Assembly (NCBI RefSeq): GCF_029968095.1
Contig: NZ_JASCIR010000006.1
Span: 1-64,000 of the forward strand
From: Streptomyces solicavernae
GTDB taxonomy: Bacteria; Actinomycetota; Actinomycetes; Streptomycetales; Streptomycetaceae
DNA length: 64,000 nucleotides
Direction of reading: 5' to 3'
The notes beneath the pieces are model-generated. The model saw only the letters and a list, made by a program, of their open reading frames with translations, made no database searches and was not told the origin of the DNA. Both the position numbers and the translations under genes were made by a program. Below, one piece after another: positions 1-10,911 of the stretch; within the stretch, counting starts at the first letter, position 1; each line of letters begins with the position of its first letter.

Positions 1-127
<127 letters not shown>

Positions 128-267
128 GCGGGTCCCTGGCCGGGCGGTTTGCGCGGTCCATCTCCCGAGACGGGGCGGAGTCCATCCTCCGAGACGGGTG
201 TCCACGGAGGGAAACGGAGGGAAAGGGGCGGCCCGGGCGTCGGCGGTGCAGTACCTTGGTCTGGGCA

Positions 268-283
268 GTGCAAGATCCTGCAC
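268..283. promoter_or_regulatory. inverted repeat GTGCA-N6-TGCAC, candidate operator of the exporter gene
   Basis: GTGCA and TGCAC are separated by AGATCC. The repeat extends imperfectly outward to GGGCA...TGCCC (263-290). It lies 37 bases before the GTG of the RhtA-like exporter, in the 204-bp gap that separates it from divergent serC, where an operator or promoter would be expected. The binding protein is unknown. Confidence 0.45.
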
Positions 284-319
284 AGTGCCCGCTATGCACG
301 TACGTCATCGGAGAACCCC

Positions 320-1246
320 GTGAACGCTGGCCCGCAGACCGCCGAACAGGCAACCCTCGCCCCCGAGGCGGTGGGGCGGCGCCGGGTGCCCGGCGGCGGT
401 GCCGGTCCGGTCGGGCTGGTGCTCGCGGGGTGCGTGTCCGTGCAGTTCGGTGCGGCGCTCGCCGCGACGCTGATGCCGCGCGCCGGTGCGCTCGGCGTGG
501 TGACGATCCGCCTGGTCGCGGCCGCCGTCATCCTGCTCGTCGTGTGCCGTCCGAAGGTACGCGGCTACACGCGGGCCGACTGGGGCACGGTACTCGTCTT
601 CGGCGCGACGATGGCCGCGATGAACGGGCTGTTCTACCAGGCGGTCGCCCGGATTCCGCTCGGCCCGGCCGTCACCCTCGAAGTGCTCGGCCCGCTCGCG
701 CTCTCGGTCCTCGCCTCCCGGCGCGCGGTCAACGCGCTGTGGGCGGCGCTCGCCCTCGTCGGGGTGTTCCTGCTCGGCGGCGCGGGCGGCCTCGGCGGGC
801 TCGACCCGGTGGGTGCGGCGTTCGCGGTCGGCGCGGGCTCGATGTGGGCCGCGTACATCGTGTTCAGCTCCCGTACGGGACGCCGCTTCCCGCAGGCGGA
901 CGGGCTCGCCCTCGCCATGGCCGTCGGCGCGGTGCTGAGCCTGCCGTTCGGCATCGTGGAGTCCGGCTCGAAGCTTCTGAACCCGACGACGCTGGCGCTC
1001 GGCGCGGGGGTCGCGGTCCTGTCGTCCGTCCTGCCGTACACCCTCGAACTCCTCGCGCTGCGCCGGATGCCGGCGCCCACCTTCGCGATCCTGATGAGCC
1101 TGGAGCCCGCCATCGCGGCGACGGCTGGCTTCCTGATCCTCCATCAGGCCCTGTCCTGGACGGGCGCGCTGGCGATCGCCCTGGTGGTGGCGGCGAGCAT
1201 GGGGGCGGTACGGACGCAGGTGAGGGGGGCTTTGCGGGAGGGGTGA
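320..1246 (+). CDS. EamA/DMT-superfamily exporter, RhtA-like
   Basis: This is a 308-aa hydrophobic membrane protein with about ten predicted membrane segments in two EamA halves. It is close in layout to E. coli RhtA, the threonine/homoserine exporter: FGAALAATLMP near residue 40, GPAVTLEVLGPLAL in the first half, and LPYTLELLALRRMPAPTFAI followed by SLEPAIAA in the second. The likely role is efflux of an amino acid or similar small metabolite. I chose GTG 320 (VNAGPQTAEQ) because the longer reading frame to 149 adds a low-complexity stretch without an RBS. The gene is divergent from serC. The substrate cannot be read from sequence. Confidence 0.85.
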   Translation: MNAGPQTAEQATLAPEAVGRRRVPGGGAGPVGLVLAGCVSVQFGAALAATLMPRAGALGVVTIRLVAAAVILLVVCRPKVRGYTRADWGTVLVFGATMAAMNGLFYQAVARIPLGPAVTLEVLGPLALSVLASRRAVNALWAALALVGVFLLGGAGGLGGLDPVGAAFAVGAGSMWAAYIVFSSRTGRRFPQADGLALAMAVGAVLSLPFGIVESGSKLLNPTTLALGAGVAVLSSVLPYTLELLALRRMPAPTFAILMSLEPAIAATAGFLILHQALSWTGALAIALVVAASMGAVRTQVRGALREG

Positions 1247-1301
1247 GGCGGGGCGCGGGCTCCGGTACGGACTGAGCGGCCCGGCGTTCAGCGGGGTGAG
1301 G

Positions 1302-1688
1302 TCAGCGGTTCAGGTCGAGGATCGGCACGCCGCGCCCCTGGTACGCCTTGGGGGTCACGGTGGCGACCCGTGCGTCGGCTCCCCACTCCGTTACGTGCCG
1401 CATGGCGTGCACTGCGGCCCCGATGCCCGGCGGTACGCCGTCACGATGGAGCTGAGCGACGGTGAGGGTGGCGGCGTAGTCCAGGTCGACGGTGTGGATT
1501 ACATCGAGCTCGCCGATGTGCTCAGCGATACCCAGGAACTCGCGGTCGGCCTCCAGGATCGACAGGACCGGGGCCCATAGTCGCGACTCGGGCTCGATGC
1601 CCGCTCGGTGGATCAACGCGGAGACCTGCCGATTGCCCGACAGGGCGAGGAGGGTGGGGGTGTCGAGGATCAGATGGTGCTGGATCAC
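1302..1688 (-). CDS. PIN-like (VapC-type) toxin, diverged active site
   Basis: This 128-aa protein starts at a GTG that overlaps the antitoxin stop by four bases (GTGA), the normal antitoxin-first order of a type II module. The beginning LILDTPTLLAL carries the first PIN aspartate (D9), and VLSILEAD carries the second acidic residue (E46). The third and fourth acidic positions seen in typical VapC nucleases are not evident: the segment reads PPGIGAAVHAM and later TVTPKAYQGRG. It may be a PIN-fold protein with altered or lost RNase activity. It would act on cytoplasmic RNA and be neutralised by the protein encoded just upstream. Confidence 0.65.
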   Translation of the reverse strand: MIQHHLILDTPTLLALSGNRQVSALIHRAGIEPESRLWAPVLSILEADREFLGIAEHIGELDVIHTVDLDYAATLTVAQLHRDGVPPGIGAAVHAMRHVTEWGADARVATVTPKAYQGRGVPILDLNR

Positions 1689-1951
1689 GCTGCCTCGTCA
1701 CCCCGGGGTTGTGCGAAGGCTTCGCGGAGTCGGCGCCCCATCGCGGCACTCTCCTCGTCGGTCACCTCGACCCCGAAGTGCTCGGCCAGGTAGGCGCGGG
1801 TCCGCTCGGCTCGCTCGCGGCGCTCCTCCTCGGTCATGGAGGTCTCGGCGAACTCCTGCACCAGCGAGCGGATCGACGTGCCGCGGGACTCGGCGATGAC
1901 CGCGAGGCGGTCTCGCACCTCGGCTGGGACTCGGATCACGGCGTCAGTCAT
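1685..1951 (-). CDS. ribbon-helix-helix antitoxin (VapB-like)
   Basis: This 88-aa protein begins MTDAVIRVPAEVRDRLAVIA, a ribbon-helix-helix pattern (a strand VIRVP, then helices to about residue 45). A charged tail (residues 46-88, rich in E and R) would wrap the toxin. It overlaps the downstream PIN gene by four bases. TATACC at 1959-1964 sits seven bases before the ATG, consistent with a leaderless, probably autoregulated promoter. Family name inferred from fold pattern and context. Confidence 0.7.
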   Translation of the reverse strand: MTDAVIRVPAEVRDRLAVIAESRGTSIRSLVQEFAETSMTEEERRERAERTRAYLAEHFGVEVTDEESAAMGRRLREAFAQPRGDEAA

Positions 1952-2004
1952 GAGGGTGGGTATACGTCCGCGTAAACGCCGCCACGGTGTGCCGAAACTT
2001 TCCA

Positions 2005-2040
2005 AGCACGCTTGATTGTTTCCGGTGCCGCTGCCATGCT
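2005..2040 (+). promoter_or_regulatory. shared operator/promoter of acyl-CoA operon 1
   Basis: AGCACGCTTGATTGTTTC (2005-2022) is identical to 16354-16371 upstream of the second acyl-CoA operon. It contains the palindrome CAAGC-AC-GCTTG (2003-2014). TTGATT (2012-2017) followed after 17 bases by CATGCT (2035-2040) fits a vegetative -35/-10 pair. The operator would overlap the -35. A TetR-type protein is the likely ligand. Confidence 0.65.
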
Positions 2041-2072
2041 CGCCGCACACCGCATCCGTGAGGGGAGCGCTC

Positions 2073-2867
2073 GTGCCCGACCCCGTGTACGTGCTCGACG
2101 ACCTGCGTGACGAGAGTGCCGGACTCGACGCCCTGGTGGCGGAGTTGGGGGCGGAGGGGTGGGCTTCGCCCACGCCCGCGCCCGGGTGGAGCGTCGCCCA
2201 CCAGATCGCGCACCTCACCTGGACCGACCGGGCCGCCCTGCTCGCCGCCACCGACGCCGAGGGCTTCGCCCGCGAGGTGGAGAAGGCGGTCGCCGCGCCC
2301 GAGACGTTCGTCGACGAGGCGGCCGAGGAGCTGGTCGTGCTCCCGTACCGCGCACTGCTCGCGCGCTGGCGGAACGGGCGCGAGGAGTTGCAGCGCGTAC
2401 TCCGGGCCCGGCCTGCGGGGGAGCGGCTGCCCTGGTACGGGCCGCCCATGAGCGTGACGTCCATGGGCACCGCCCGCCTGATGGAGACCTGGGCGCACGG
2501 GCAGGACGTCGCGGACGCGCTCGGCGTGCGCCGGGAGCCCACCGCGCGCCTGCGGCACATCGCGCACATCGGCGTACGGACCCGGGACTTCGCGTTCGGG
2601 GTGCGCGGGCTGCCCGTGCCGCACGGCGAGTTCCGCGTCGAACTCCGCGCGCCCGGCGGGGAGGTGTGGGCGTACGGGCCCGAGGAGGCGCCGCAGCGCG
2701 TGACCGGGTCCGCGTACGGCTTCTGTCTGCTCGTCACCCAGCGCGCCCACCGCGACGACCTCGACCTGCGGGCCGAGGGCGCGGACGCGGACCGCTGGCT
2801 GGACATCGCCCAGTGCTTCGCCGGGCTGCCGGGCAAGGGCCGTACCCGGGGGAGCGCCCATGCCTGA
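2073..2867 (+). CDS. TIGR03084-type putative metal-binding protein (DinB/MDMPI fold)
   Basis: This 264-aa protein begins [20 protein letters not shown]. It shows the maleylpyruvate-isomerase/DinB-like layout: W..P.P.W.V.hqiAHLtW near residue 45 ([14 protein letters not shown]), a second conserved histidine in [14 protein letters not shown] near 140, and a C-terminal half typical of TIGR03084. Metal coordination by three histidines is known for the fold, but the reaction of this subfamily is not established. Start GTG 2073 follows a GAGGGGAG ribosome site; the longer frame to 2016 crosses the promoter. It is the first gene of a five-gene operon and overlaps atuA by 8 bases. Confidence 0.75.
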   Translation: MPDPVYVLDDLRDESAGLDALVAELGAEGWASPTPAPGWSVAHQIAHLTWTDRAALLAATDAEGFAREVEKAVAAPETFVDEAAEELVVLPYRALLARWRNGREELQRVLRARPAGERLPWYGPPMSVTSMGTARLMETWAHGQDVADALGVRREPTARLRHIAHIGVRTRDFAFGVRGLPVPHGEFRVELRAPGGEVWAYGPEEAPQRVTGSAYGFCLLVTQRAHRDDLDLRAEGADADRWLDIAQCFAGLPGKGRTRGSAHA

Positions 2868-4571
2868 CCGGCCGCTGCGGATCGGCAACGCCTCAGGGTT
2901 CTACGGTGACCGCTTCGACGCCCTGCGCGACATGCTCACCGACGGCCCCCTCGACGTCCTGACCGGCGACTACCTCGCCGAGCTGACGATGCTCATCCTC
3001 GGCCGCGACCGGCTGCGCGACCCGCAGCTCGGCTACGCCAGGACCTTTCTGCGGCAGGCCGAGGAGTGTCTGGGGCTCGCGCACGACCGGGGCGTACGGA
3101 TCGTCGTCAACGCCGGCGGGCTCAACCCGGCCGGACTGGCCGACCGGGTACGGGAGTTGAGCGCACGGCTCGGCGTTCCGGCCGCCGTCGCCCACGTCGA
3201 GGGCGACGACCTGAGCGGGCGCGGGAACTGGGGCGAGGGCACCCTCACCGCCAACGCCTACCTCGGCGGGCACGGCATCGCCGCCTGCCTGCGGGCCGGG
3301 GCGGACGTCGTCGTCACCGGCCGCGTCACCGACGCCGCGCTGGTCACCGGCGCCGCGGCCGCGCACTTCGGGTGGGGGCCCGAGGCGTACGACGAGCTGG
3401 CGGGGGCCGTCGTCGCCGGGCACGTCCTGGAGTGCGGGACGCAGGCGACCGGCGGGAACTACGCCTTCTTCGACGCGGACGGCCGCGATCCCGTGCGCCA
3501 ACTGCTGCGCCCCGGCTTCCCATTGGCGGAGATCCACGCGGACGGGTCCGGCGTCATCACCAAGCACGACGGCACCGGCGGCCACGTCGACCTCGGCACC
3601 GTCACCGCCCAGCTCCTCTACGAGACCGGCCCCGCCCGGTACGCGGGCCCCGACGTCACCGCCCGCCTGGACTCCGTACGGCTGACGCAGGACGGCAAGG
3701 ACCGGGTGCGGGTCGACGGGGTGCGCGGGGAGGCGCCGCCGCCGACGCTGAAGGTCGGGCTGAACCGGCTCGGCGGATTCCGCAACGAGGTCGTGTTCGT
3801 GCTCACCGGACTCGCCGTCGACGCCAAGGCCGCCGTCGTACGCGCCCAGGTCGAGGACGCCTTCGACCGCGCCACGTCCCGCCCCGCCGAGGTGCGGTGG
3901 GAACTGTCCCGTACCGACCGCGCCGACGCCGGGACCGAGGAGACCGCCAGCGCACTGCTCCGGCTCGTGGTCCGCGACCCGGAGCAGGACGCGGTCGGCC
4001 GGGCCGTCAGCGGCGCCGCGGTCGAGCTGGCCCTCGGCAGCTACCCCGGCTTCCACGTCACGGCGCCGCCCGGCAAGGGCGCCCCGTACGGGGTGTTCCG
4101 CGCCGCCCACGTCGAGCAGGGGGTCGTACCGCACACCGCCGTACTGCCGGACGGGGCGCGGGTGGAGGTCCCGCCGCCGTCGCACACCCGGGCCCTGGAG
4201 GCCGTACCGGAACCCGCCCTGCCCGAGCCGCTGCCGCCCGGCCCGACCCGGCGCGCCCCGCTCGGCCTGGTCGCCGGGGCCCGCAGCGGGGACAAGGGCG
4301 GGGACGCCAACCTCGGGGTGTGGGTGCGCGACGAGGAAGCCTGGCGCTGGCTCGTGCACGAGCTGACCGTGGACCGGCTGGCCCAACTCCTCCCGGAGAC
4401 CGCCCAGTTGACCGTCGTACGTCATGTGCTGCCGAATCTGCGTGCCGTGAACTTCGTCGTCGAGGGGCTGCTCGGCGAGGGCGTGGCCGCGCAGGCGCGG
4501 TTCGATCCGCAGGCCAAGGGCCTGGGGGAGTGGCTGCGCTCCCGGCACGTCGAGATTCCGGAGGACTTGCT

Positions 4572-4575
<4 letters not shown>
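2860..4575 (+). CDS. atuA: AtuA-family acyclic terpene utilisation protein (DUF1446)
   Basis: The 571-aa protein starts [20 protein letters not shown], the diagnostic N-terminus of AtuA/DUF1446, and keeps [19 protein letters not shown] near residue 155. A C-terminal extension (about 465-571, [19 protein letters not shown]) is the second conserved domain of the family. In Pseudomonas atuA belongs to the citronellol/geraniol catabolic cluster, where its catalytic role is still unclear. Here it sits with both subunits of an acyl-CoA carboxylase and an acyl-CoA dehydrogenase, so it probably serves breakdown of a methyl-branched (terpene- or leucine-like) acyl-CoA. The ATG overlaps the preceding stop. 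Confidence 0.85.
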
Positions 4576-6185
<1,610 letters not shown>

Positions 6186-6281
6186 TGCGGCTGAACCGCC
6201 GCCGCTCTCGCGGATCTGGTTGCTCGCCGCGGTGGTTCCTCAATTGATGGTTGCGGTGATCCAGTGGAAAGAGCACTCCCC

Positions 6282-8141
6282 ATGATCGGAACTCTCCTCG
6301 TCGCCAACCGGGGCGAGATCGCCTGCCGTGTCTTCCGTACCTGCCGCGAGCTCGGCATCGCCACGGTCGCCGTGCACTCCGACGCCGACGCGGACGCCCT
6401 GCACGTACGCGAGGCCGATGCGGCGGTACGGCTGCCGGGCTCGGCGCCCGCCGACACGTATCTGCGCGGCGACCTGATCGTGAAGGCCGCGCAGGCCGCC
6501 GGGGCGGACGCGGTGCACCCCGGGTACGGCTTCCTCTCCGAGAACGCCGACTTCGCGCGGGCCGTCACGGACGCGGGCCTGCTGTGGATCGGCCCGCCGC
6601 CCGAGGCGATCGAGGCGATGGCGTCGAAGACGCGGGCCAAGGAGCTGATGGGCATCGCGCCGCTCGCCGAGGTCACGGAGGCGGATCTTCCGGTCCTCGT
6701 GAAGGCGGCGGCGGGCGGTGGCGGGCGCGGCATGCGGGTCGTACGGGAACTTTCCGTGCTGGACGCCGAGTTGAAGGCGGCGCAGGCCGAGGCCGCGAGC
6801 GCGTTCGGGGACGGGGAGGTGTTCGTCGAGCCGTACGTGGAGGGAGGGCGGCACGTCGAGGTACAGCTGCTCGCGGACCGGCACGGCACGGTGTGGCCGC
6901 TCGGCACCCGCGACTGCTCGCTCCAGCGCCGTCACCAGAAGGTCGTCGAGGAGGCCCCGGCGCCGGGACTCGACCCTTCGCTCGTGGAGTCGCTGTACGA
7001 GCAGGCCGTACGGGCCGCGCGCGCCACGGGTTACGTCGGCGCGGGCACGGTCGAGTTCCTGGTCGGGCACGACGGCACGGCCCAGTTCCTGGAGATGAAC
7101 ACCCGCCTCCAGGTCGAACACCCCGTCACGGAAGCGGTGTTCGGCGTCGACCTGGTCGCGCTCCAGCTGCACGTCGCCGAAGGTCTCGCCCTTGACCCGG
7201 AGCCGCCCGCCCCGCGCGGGCACGCGGTCGAGGCGCGCCTGTACGCCGAGGACCCGGCGAACGGCTTCGCCCCGCAGACGGGCACGCTGCACAGGTTCTC
7301 CGTACCCGGGGTGCGGGTCGACACCGGCTGCACGGACGGCGACACCATCGGCGTGCACTACGACCCGATGCTCGCCAAGGCCGTCGCGCACGCCCCGACG
7401 CGCGCGGAGGCGCTGCGCCGCCTGGCCGGGGCCCTGGAGCGGGCCGAGGTGCACGGACCGGTGACGAACCGCGACTTCCTCGTACGGTCGCTCCGGCACC
7501 CGGAGTTCGCCGCCGCCCGCATGGACACCGGCTTCTACGACCGCCACCTGGATGCACTCACCGAGCCCGGGCTCGACCCGTACGCCCCTCTCGCCGCAGC
7601 GCTCGCCGACGCGCACGGCCGGTCCCGCTTCGGCGGCTTCCGCAACCTGCACGCGCAGGACCAGGTCAAGCGGTACCGGAGCGAGCCGGACGGGGCCGAG
7701 CACGAGGTGCGGTACCGGCACACGCGGACGGGGCTCGACGCGGACGGGGTGCGGGTGCTGCGGGTGCGTCCGGATCTTGTGGCCCTCGAAGTCGCGGGCG
7801 TGCGGCGGCAGTTCAGGGTCGCGTCGTACCCGGACGGCCGCGTCCACGTGAACGGCGCCGCGTACACCGCCCTGCCCCGCTTCCCCGACGCCACCGCCGA
7901 CCAGGCACCCGGCTCCCTGCTCGCGCCCATGCCCGGCACGGTCGTACGCCTCGCGGAGGGTCTGGCCGAGGGCGTGTCCGTCCGGGCCGGGCAGCCCCTG
8001 CTCTGGCTGGAGGCGATGAAGATGGAGCACCGCGTCACCGCTCCCGCCTCCGGCACGCTCACCGCGCTCCACGCCGCACCCGGCCGCCAGGTCGAGGTGG
8101 GCGCCCTGCTCGCCGTCGTACAGGAGGAGAAAGAGTCATGA
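6282..8141 (+). CDS. acyl-CoA carboxylase alpha subunit (biotin carboxylase plus BCCP)
   Basis: This 619-aa protein comprises a biotin carboxylase domain (residues 1-450: LVANRGEIACRV, HPGYGFLSENADFA, the ATP-grasp loop KAAAGGGGRGMR, and EMNTRLQVEHPVTE), a linker, and a C-terminal biotinyl domain with EAMKMEH near residue 585 carrying the biotinylated lysine. The loop between SKTRAKELMG and PVLVKAAAG looks a few residues shorter than usual. I chose ATG 6282 because GGAAAGAG lies nine bases upstream and LLVANRG then sits at the normal distance. It charges biotin for the carboxyltransferase upstream. The stop overlaps the next ATG (ATGA). Confidence 0.9.
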   Translation: MIGTLLVANRGEIACRVFRTCRELGIATVAVHSDADADALHVREADAAVRLPGSAPADTYLRGDLIVKAAQAAGADAVHPGYGFLSENADFARAVTDAGLLWIGPPPEAIEAMASKTRAKELMGIAPLAEVTEADLPVLVKAAAGGGGRGMRVVRELSVLDAELKAAQAEAASAFGDGEVFVEPYVEGGRHVEVQLLADRHGTVWPLGTRDCSLQRRHQKVVEEAPAPGLDPSLVESLYEQAVRAARATGYVGAGTVEFLVGHDGTAQFLEMNTRLQVEHPVTEAVFGVDLVALQLHVAEGLALDPEPPAPRGHAVEARLYAEDPANGFAPQTGTLHRFSVPGVRVDTGCTDGDTIGVHYDPMLAKAVAHAPTRAEALRRLAGALERAEVHGPVTNRDFLVRSLRHPEFAAARMDTGFYDRHLDALTEPGLDPYAPLAAALADAHGRSRFGGFRNLHAQDQVKRYRSEPDGAEHEVRYRHTRTGLDADGVRVLRVRPDLVALEVAGVRRQFRVASYPDGRVHVNGAAYTALPRFPDATADQAPGSLLAPMPGTVVRLAEGLAEGVSVRAGQPLLWLEAMKMEHRVTAPASGTLTALHAAPGRQVEVGALLAVVQEEKES

Positions 8142-9304
8142 CCGCCACCCTGGAAACCGAGGAGCACAAGCAACTGCGCGCCGCCGTCGCCGCGCTCGGC
8201 AAGCGGTACGGCCGCGACTACATGACCAGAGTCGTCCGCGAGGGCGGCCACCCCGAGGAGCTGTGGGCGGAGGCGGCGAAGCTCGGGTACCTGGGGGTCA
8301 GCCTCCCGGAGGAGTACGGGGGAGGGGGCTGCGGCATAGCCGAACTGTCCATCGTCCTTGAGGAGTTGGGGGCGGCGGGCAGCCCGTTGCTCATGATGGT
8401 GGTGTCCCCTGCGATCTGCGGGACGGTCATCGCCCGCTTCGGTACGGACGAGCAGAAGCGGGCCTGGCTGCCGGGCCTCGCCGACGGCTCCCGCACGATG
8501 GCCTTCGGCATCACGGAACCCGACGCGGGCTCCAACTCGCACCGCATCACGACGACGGCCCGCCGTGACGGCGCCTCCGGTGACTGGGTCCTGACGGGGC
8601 GCAAGGTCTTCATCTCCGGCGTGGACATCGCCGACGCGACGCTGATCGTGGGCCGCACGGAGGACGCCCGTACGGGCCGTCTCAAGCCCTGCCTGTTCAT
8701 CGTCCCCCGGGACGCGCCGGGCTTTCAGCGCCACCGGATCGACATGGAACTCCAGGCCCCGGAGAAGCAGTTCGAGCTGGTCCTGGACGAGGTCCGGCTC
8801 CCGGCGGACGCGCTGGTCGGCGACGAGGACGCGGGCCTGCTGCAACTCTTCGCGGGCCTCAACCCGGAGCGCATCATGACGGCCGCGTTCGCGATCGGCA
8901 TGGGCCGGTACGCGGTCGCGCGGGCGGTGGCGTACGCGAAGGAACGCCAGGTCTGGCGCGACCCCATCGGCGCCCACCAGTCGATCGCCCACCCGCTTGC
9001 CAAGTCCCACATCGACCTGGAGCTGGCCCGCCTGATGATGCAGAAGGCGGCCCACCTGTACGACACGGGCGACGACGCGGGGGCCGGCGAGGCGGCCAAC
9101 ATGGCGAAGTTCGCGGCGGCGGACGCGTGCGTCCAGGCGGTCGACCAGGCGGTGCACACGTTGGGCGGCAACGGGCTGACGCGCGAGTACGGGTTGGCCT
9201 CGCTGATCACGGCGGCCCGAGTGGCCCGGATCGCTCCGGTGAGCCGCGACATGATCCTCAACTATGTGTCACATCAGTCGCTGGGGCTGCCCAAGTCCTA
9301 CTGA
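8138..9304 (+). CDS. acyl-CoA dehydrogenase
   Basis: This 388-aa FAD enzyme is translationally coupled (ATGA) to the carboxylase alpha gene. It carries the acyl-CoA dehydrogenase signatures GITEPDAGSNSHRITTTA (residues 125-145, flavin/substrate contacts) and VHTLGGNGLTREYGLASL near residue 345, where the glutamate of REYGL is in the region of the catalytic base. It introduces the alpha-beta double bond before carboxylation of the enoyl-CoA, matching the order dehydrogenase, carboxylase, hydratase of leucine and acyclic-terpene pathways. It is the last gene of the operon. The DUF397 remnant on the other strand runs into its 3' end. Confidence 0.9.
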   Translation: MTATLETEEHKQLRAAVAALGKRYGRDYMTRVVREGGHPEELWAEAAKLGYLGVSLPEEYGGGGCGIAELSIVLEELGAAGSPLLMMVVSPAICGTVIARFGTDEQKRAWLPGLADGSRTMAFGITEPDAGSNSHRITTTARRDGASGDWVLTGRKVFISGVDIADATLIVGRTEDARTGRLKPCLFIVPRDAPGFQRHRIDMELQAPEKQFELVLDEVRLPADALVGDEDAGLLQLFAGLNPERIMTAAFAIGMGRYAVARAVAYAKERQVWRDPIGAHQSIAHPLAKSHIDLELARLMMQKAAHLYDTGDDAGAGEAANMAKFAAADACVQAVDQAVHTLGGNGLTREYGLASLITAARVARIAPVSRDMILNYVSHQSLGLPKSY

Positions 9305-9490
9305 CCCCGCACGCACACCGGACACGAAGGACGCCCAGGCGGCCGACTCGAAGACGAGCACCGGCCCTTGGGCGTTCTTGCTGTCTCGGACGGGGGTGTG
9401 GGTGGGGTGGTCGTCGGAGATCTCGATGCAGTTGCCGCCGTCCTGGTTGCTGTACGACGACTTGCGCCACGTGGCCGCGTCGAAGTCGAC
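9269..9490 (-). pseudogene. DUF397-domain protein, start not found (orphan or remnant)
   Basis: The minus strand encodes VDFDAATWRKSSYSNQDGGN, then CIEISDD, VRDSKNAQGPVLVF and AAWASFVSGVRAG, a complete DUF397 domain as found downstream of XRE regulators in Streptomyces. No ATG or GTG precedes it in frame at a sensible distance, and no XRE gene precedes it. Immediately upstream lies a truncated methyltransferase. The C-terminus is extended about 12 residues into the acyl-CoA dehydrogenase gene. I treat it as an orphaned, possibly dead gene; a CTG or other rare start cannot be excluded. Confidence 0.5.
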
Positions 9491-9530
9491 TCCACGGACC
9501 AGCTGCCGCTCGCCGGGAGCCAGCCAGGGG

Positions 9531-9906
9531 CTACTTCGTGGCGACGACGTAGACGCTGCCCCAGCGGCGCTTGGGGTTGGCCAAGGTGGGGTCGTACGTC
9601 CAGGGCTCGACGGTGGTGAAGCCGGCCTCGGTGAAGAGCTGGACGAGCTTCTCGTGGTCGTAGGCCCACAGGTGTGGGGTGTACGTGGGGTCGTCGTCCT
9701 GGTCACGGAAGACGAGGTTGACGAGGTCGAGCCGGGTGTTGATGTGGCCGAGGCAGTCGCGCTTGGCATACCAGCGCTCGATCGCCTCGTCGGGTGTGTC
9801 CAGGGGGCGGGGGTAGTGGCTCAGAGCGAAGGCGGCGTCGGGGACCCCGGTGGTGATCCGGCCGCCTGGGATGAGTACGCGGTGGGCCTCGCGGACGAGC
9901 TGAGGT
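9531..9906 (-). pseudogene. C-terminal fragment of a SAM-dependent methyltransferase
   Basis: The minus strand reads QLVREAHRVLIPGGRITTGV, then PDAAFALSHYPRPLDTPDEA, HLWAYDHEKLVQLFTEAGF and VYVVATK followed by a stop at 9531-9533. LVREAHRVLIPGGRI is the post-motif strand of class I methyltransferases. Homology ends abruptly at about 9906 (in a CAG CTC GTC context) with no motif I glycine loop upstream, so the N-terminal half is missing. No start codon exists in this frame. It is a truncated relic next to the DUF397 remnant. Confidence 0.6.
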
Positions 9907-10251
9907 TACCGGCGCTGGCGAAGCGGCTTGGGCGTACGGGCGAGGCCCCGGACAATCGAATGCCGGGCGAGGTGTGGTCGGGCAGCCGACCGAGAGCTCC
10001 GATTCGGCCAACTTCCCTTTGCCTGCTATCCGCTGGGGGTACGCATCTAGAATCTCCCTGCGGTCGTCTGGCACTTTCGCGCCTCTCTTACGCTTCCCAG
10101 GGACAGAGCCTTCGGCGGGTGATTTCCTGGCCTCTGGGTGACTCTGATTCTTCCGGGCCGCTTCTCGCGTGACCATGAAGTGCCAGTGCAGTGGGAGTGC
10201 ACTTTCGGCGCGCGGATTCCTGCACCGGGACGGCGACGAGGGGGCAGTCTT
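9907..10251. other. gap without a recognisable gene
   Basis: This 345-bp stretch lies between the broken methyltransferase and the first NUDIX gene. TAGAAT at 10048-10053 could be a -10 box for the NUDIX pair, but no well-spaced -35 is visible. A long minus-strand frame (to 10176) has no family features. Otherwise I see nothing in it. Confidence 0.3.
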
Positions 10252-10911
10252 GTGGACGTGATCGAGCGCTGGAGCGGCCGGTACGCCTGCCTGTTGCAGT
10301 CCGCCCTACGGCTCGGCAACGAACAGTTCGCCGCCCACCTGGGCATTGCCGTGAGGACTGTGGCCGCCTGGCACTCGGACGCGTCCGTCGTGCCACGCAG
10401 GGAGATGCAGCAACTCCTCGACACGGCACACGAGCAGGCCCCGCCGACAGCTCGACAGCGTTTCGCGCTCCTGCTAGCGAAGGAACAGGCCGCAGCGGAC
10501 TCAACACCACCTGGAGCGCAGGCACTTCGAGTTGCCATCGCGGTGGTCGTCCGCGACGGCGATGTCCTCCTGGTATGCCGCCGGGACGACGACGCCGCCG
10601 GAATCACATGGCAGTTCCCGGCAGGGGTCATCAAGCCGGGAGGCAAGGCAGAGACCGCCACCGTGCGGGAGACCCTGGACGAGACGGGCGTTCACTGCGC
10701 GATCCGTCAGCACCTCGGCAACCGACTTCACCCCGTGACCGGCGTGCTGTGCGAGTACTTCCTGTGCGAGTACCTGGCCGGCGAGGCCACCAACAGCGAC
10801 GCGGCCGAGAACATCGACGTCATGTGGGTCCCCAGAAACGCGGTGACCCGCTTCATCCCCGTGGATACGATCTTCCCACCCATCCTGGCCGTCCTGGAGG
10901 AGCACACGTGA
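10252..10911 (+). CDS. HTH-NUDIX fusion protein with degenerate NUDIX box
   Basis: This 219-aa protein has an N-terminal XRE-like segment (residues 1-75: LRLGNEQFAAHLGIAVRTVAAW) and a NUDIX fold from about residue 88. The NUDIX box reads GVIKPGGKAETATVRETLDETGV: the glutamate of GX5E is glycine and the REUXEE motif has become RETLDE, so hydrolysis may be weak or absent. A DNA-binding domain with a degenerate NUDIX domain suggests a ligand-sensing regulator, as in NrtR. Start GTG 10252 follows GAGGGGG. It is coupled by a GTGA overlap to a NUDIX enzyme with an intact box. Confidence 0.7.
   Translation: MDVIERWSGRYACLLQSALRLGNEQFAAHLGIAVRTVAAWHSDASVVPRREMQQLLDTAHEQAPPTARQRFALLLAKEQAAADSTPPGAQALRVAIAVVVRDGDVLLVCRRDDDAAGITWQFPAGVIKPGGKAETATVRETLDETGVHCAIRQHLGNRLHPVTGVLCEYFLCEYLAGEATNSDAAENIDVMWVPRNAVTRFIPVDTIFPPILAVLEEHT

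Noticed and set aside
149..319. Longer start of the RhtA-like exporter
   Set aside because: The extra residues are low-complexity, cross the likely operator and have no ribosome site.
3066..4571. Upstream extension of the carboxyltransferase frame through atuA
   Set aside because: The Arg-rich translation before 4572 is a frame-shifted reading of atuA; homology starts at GTG 4572.
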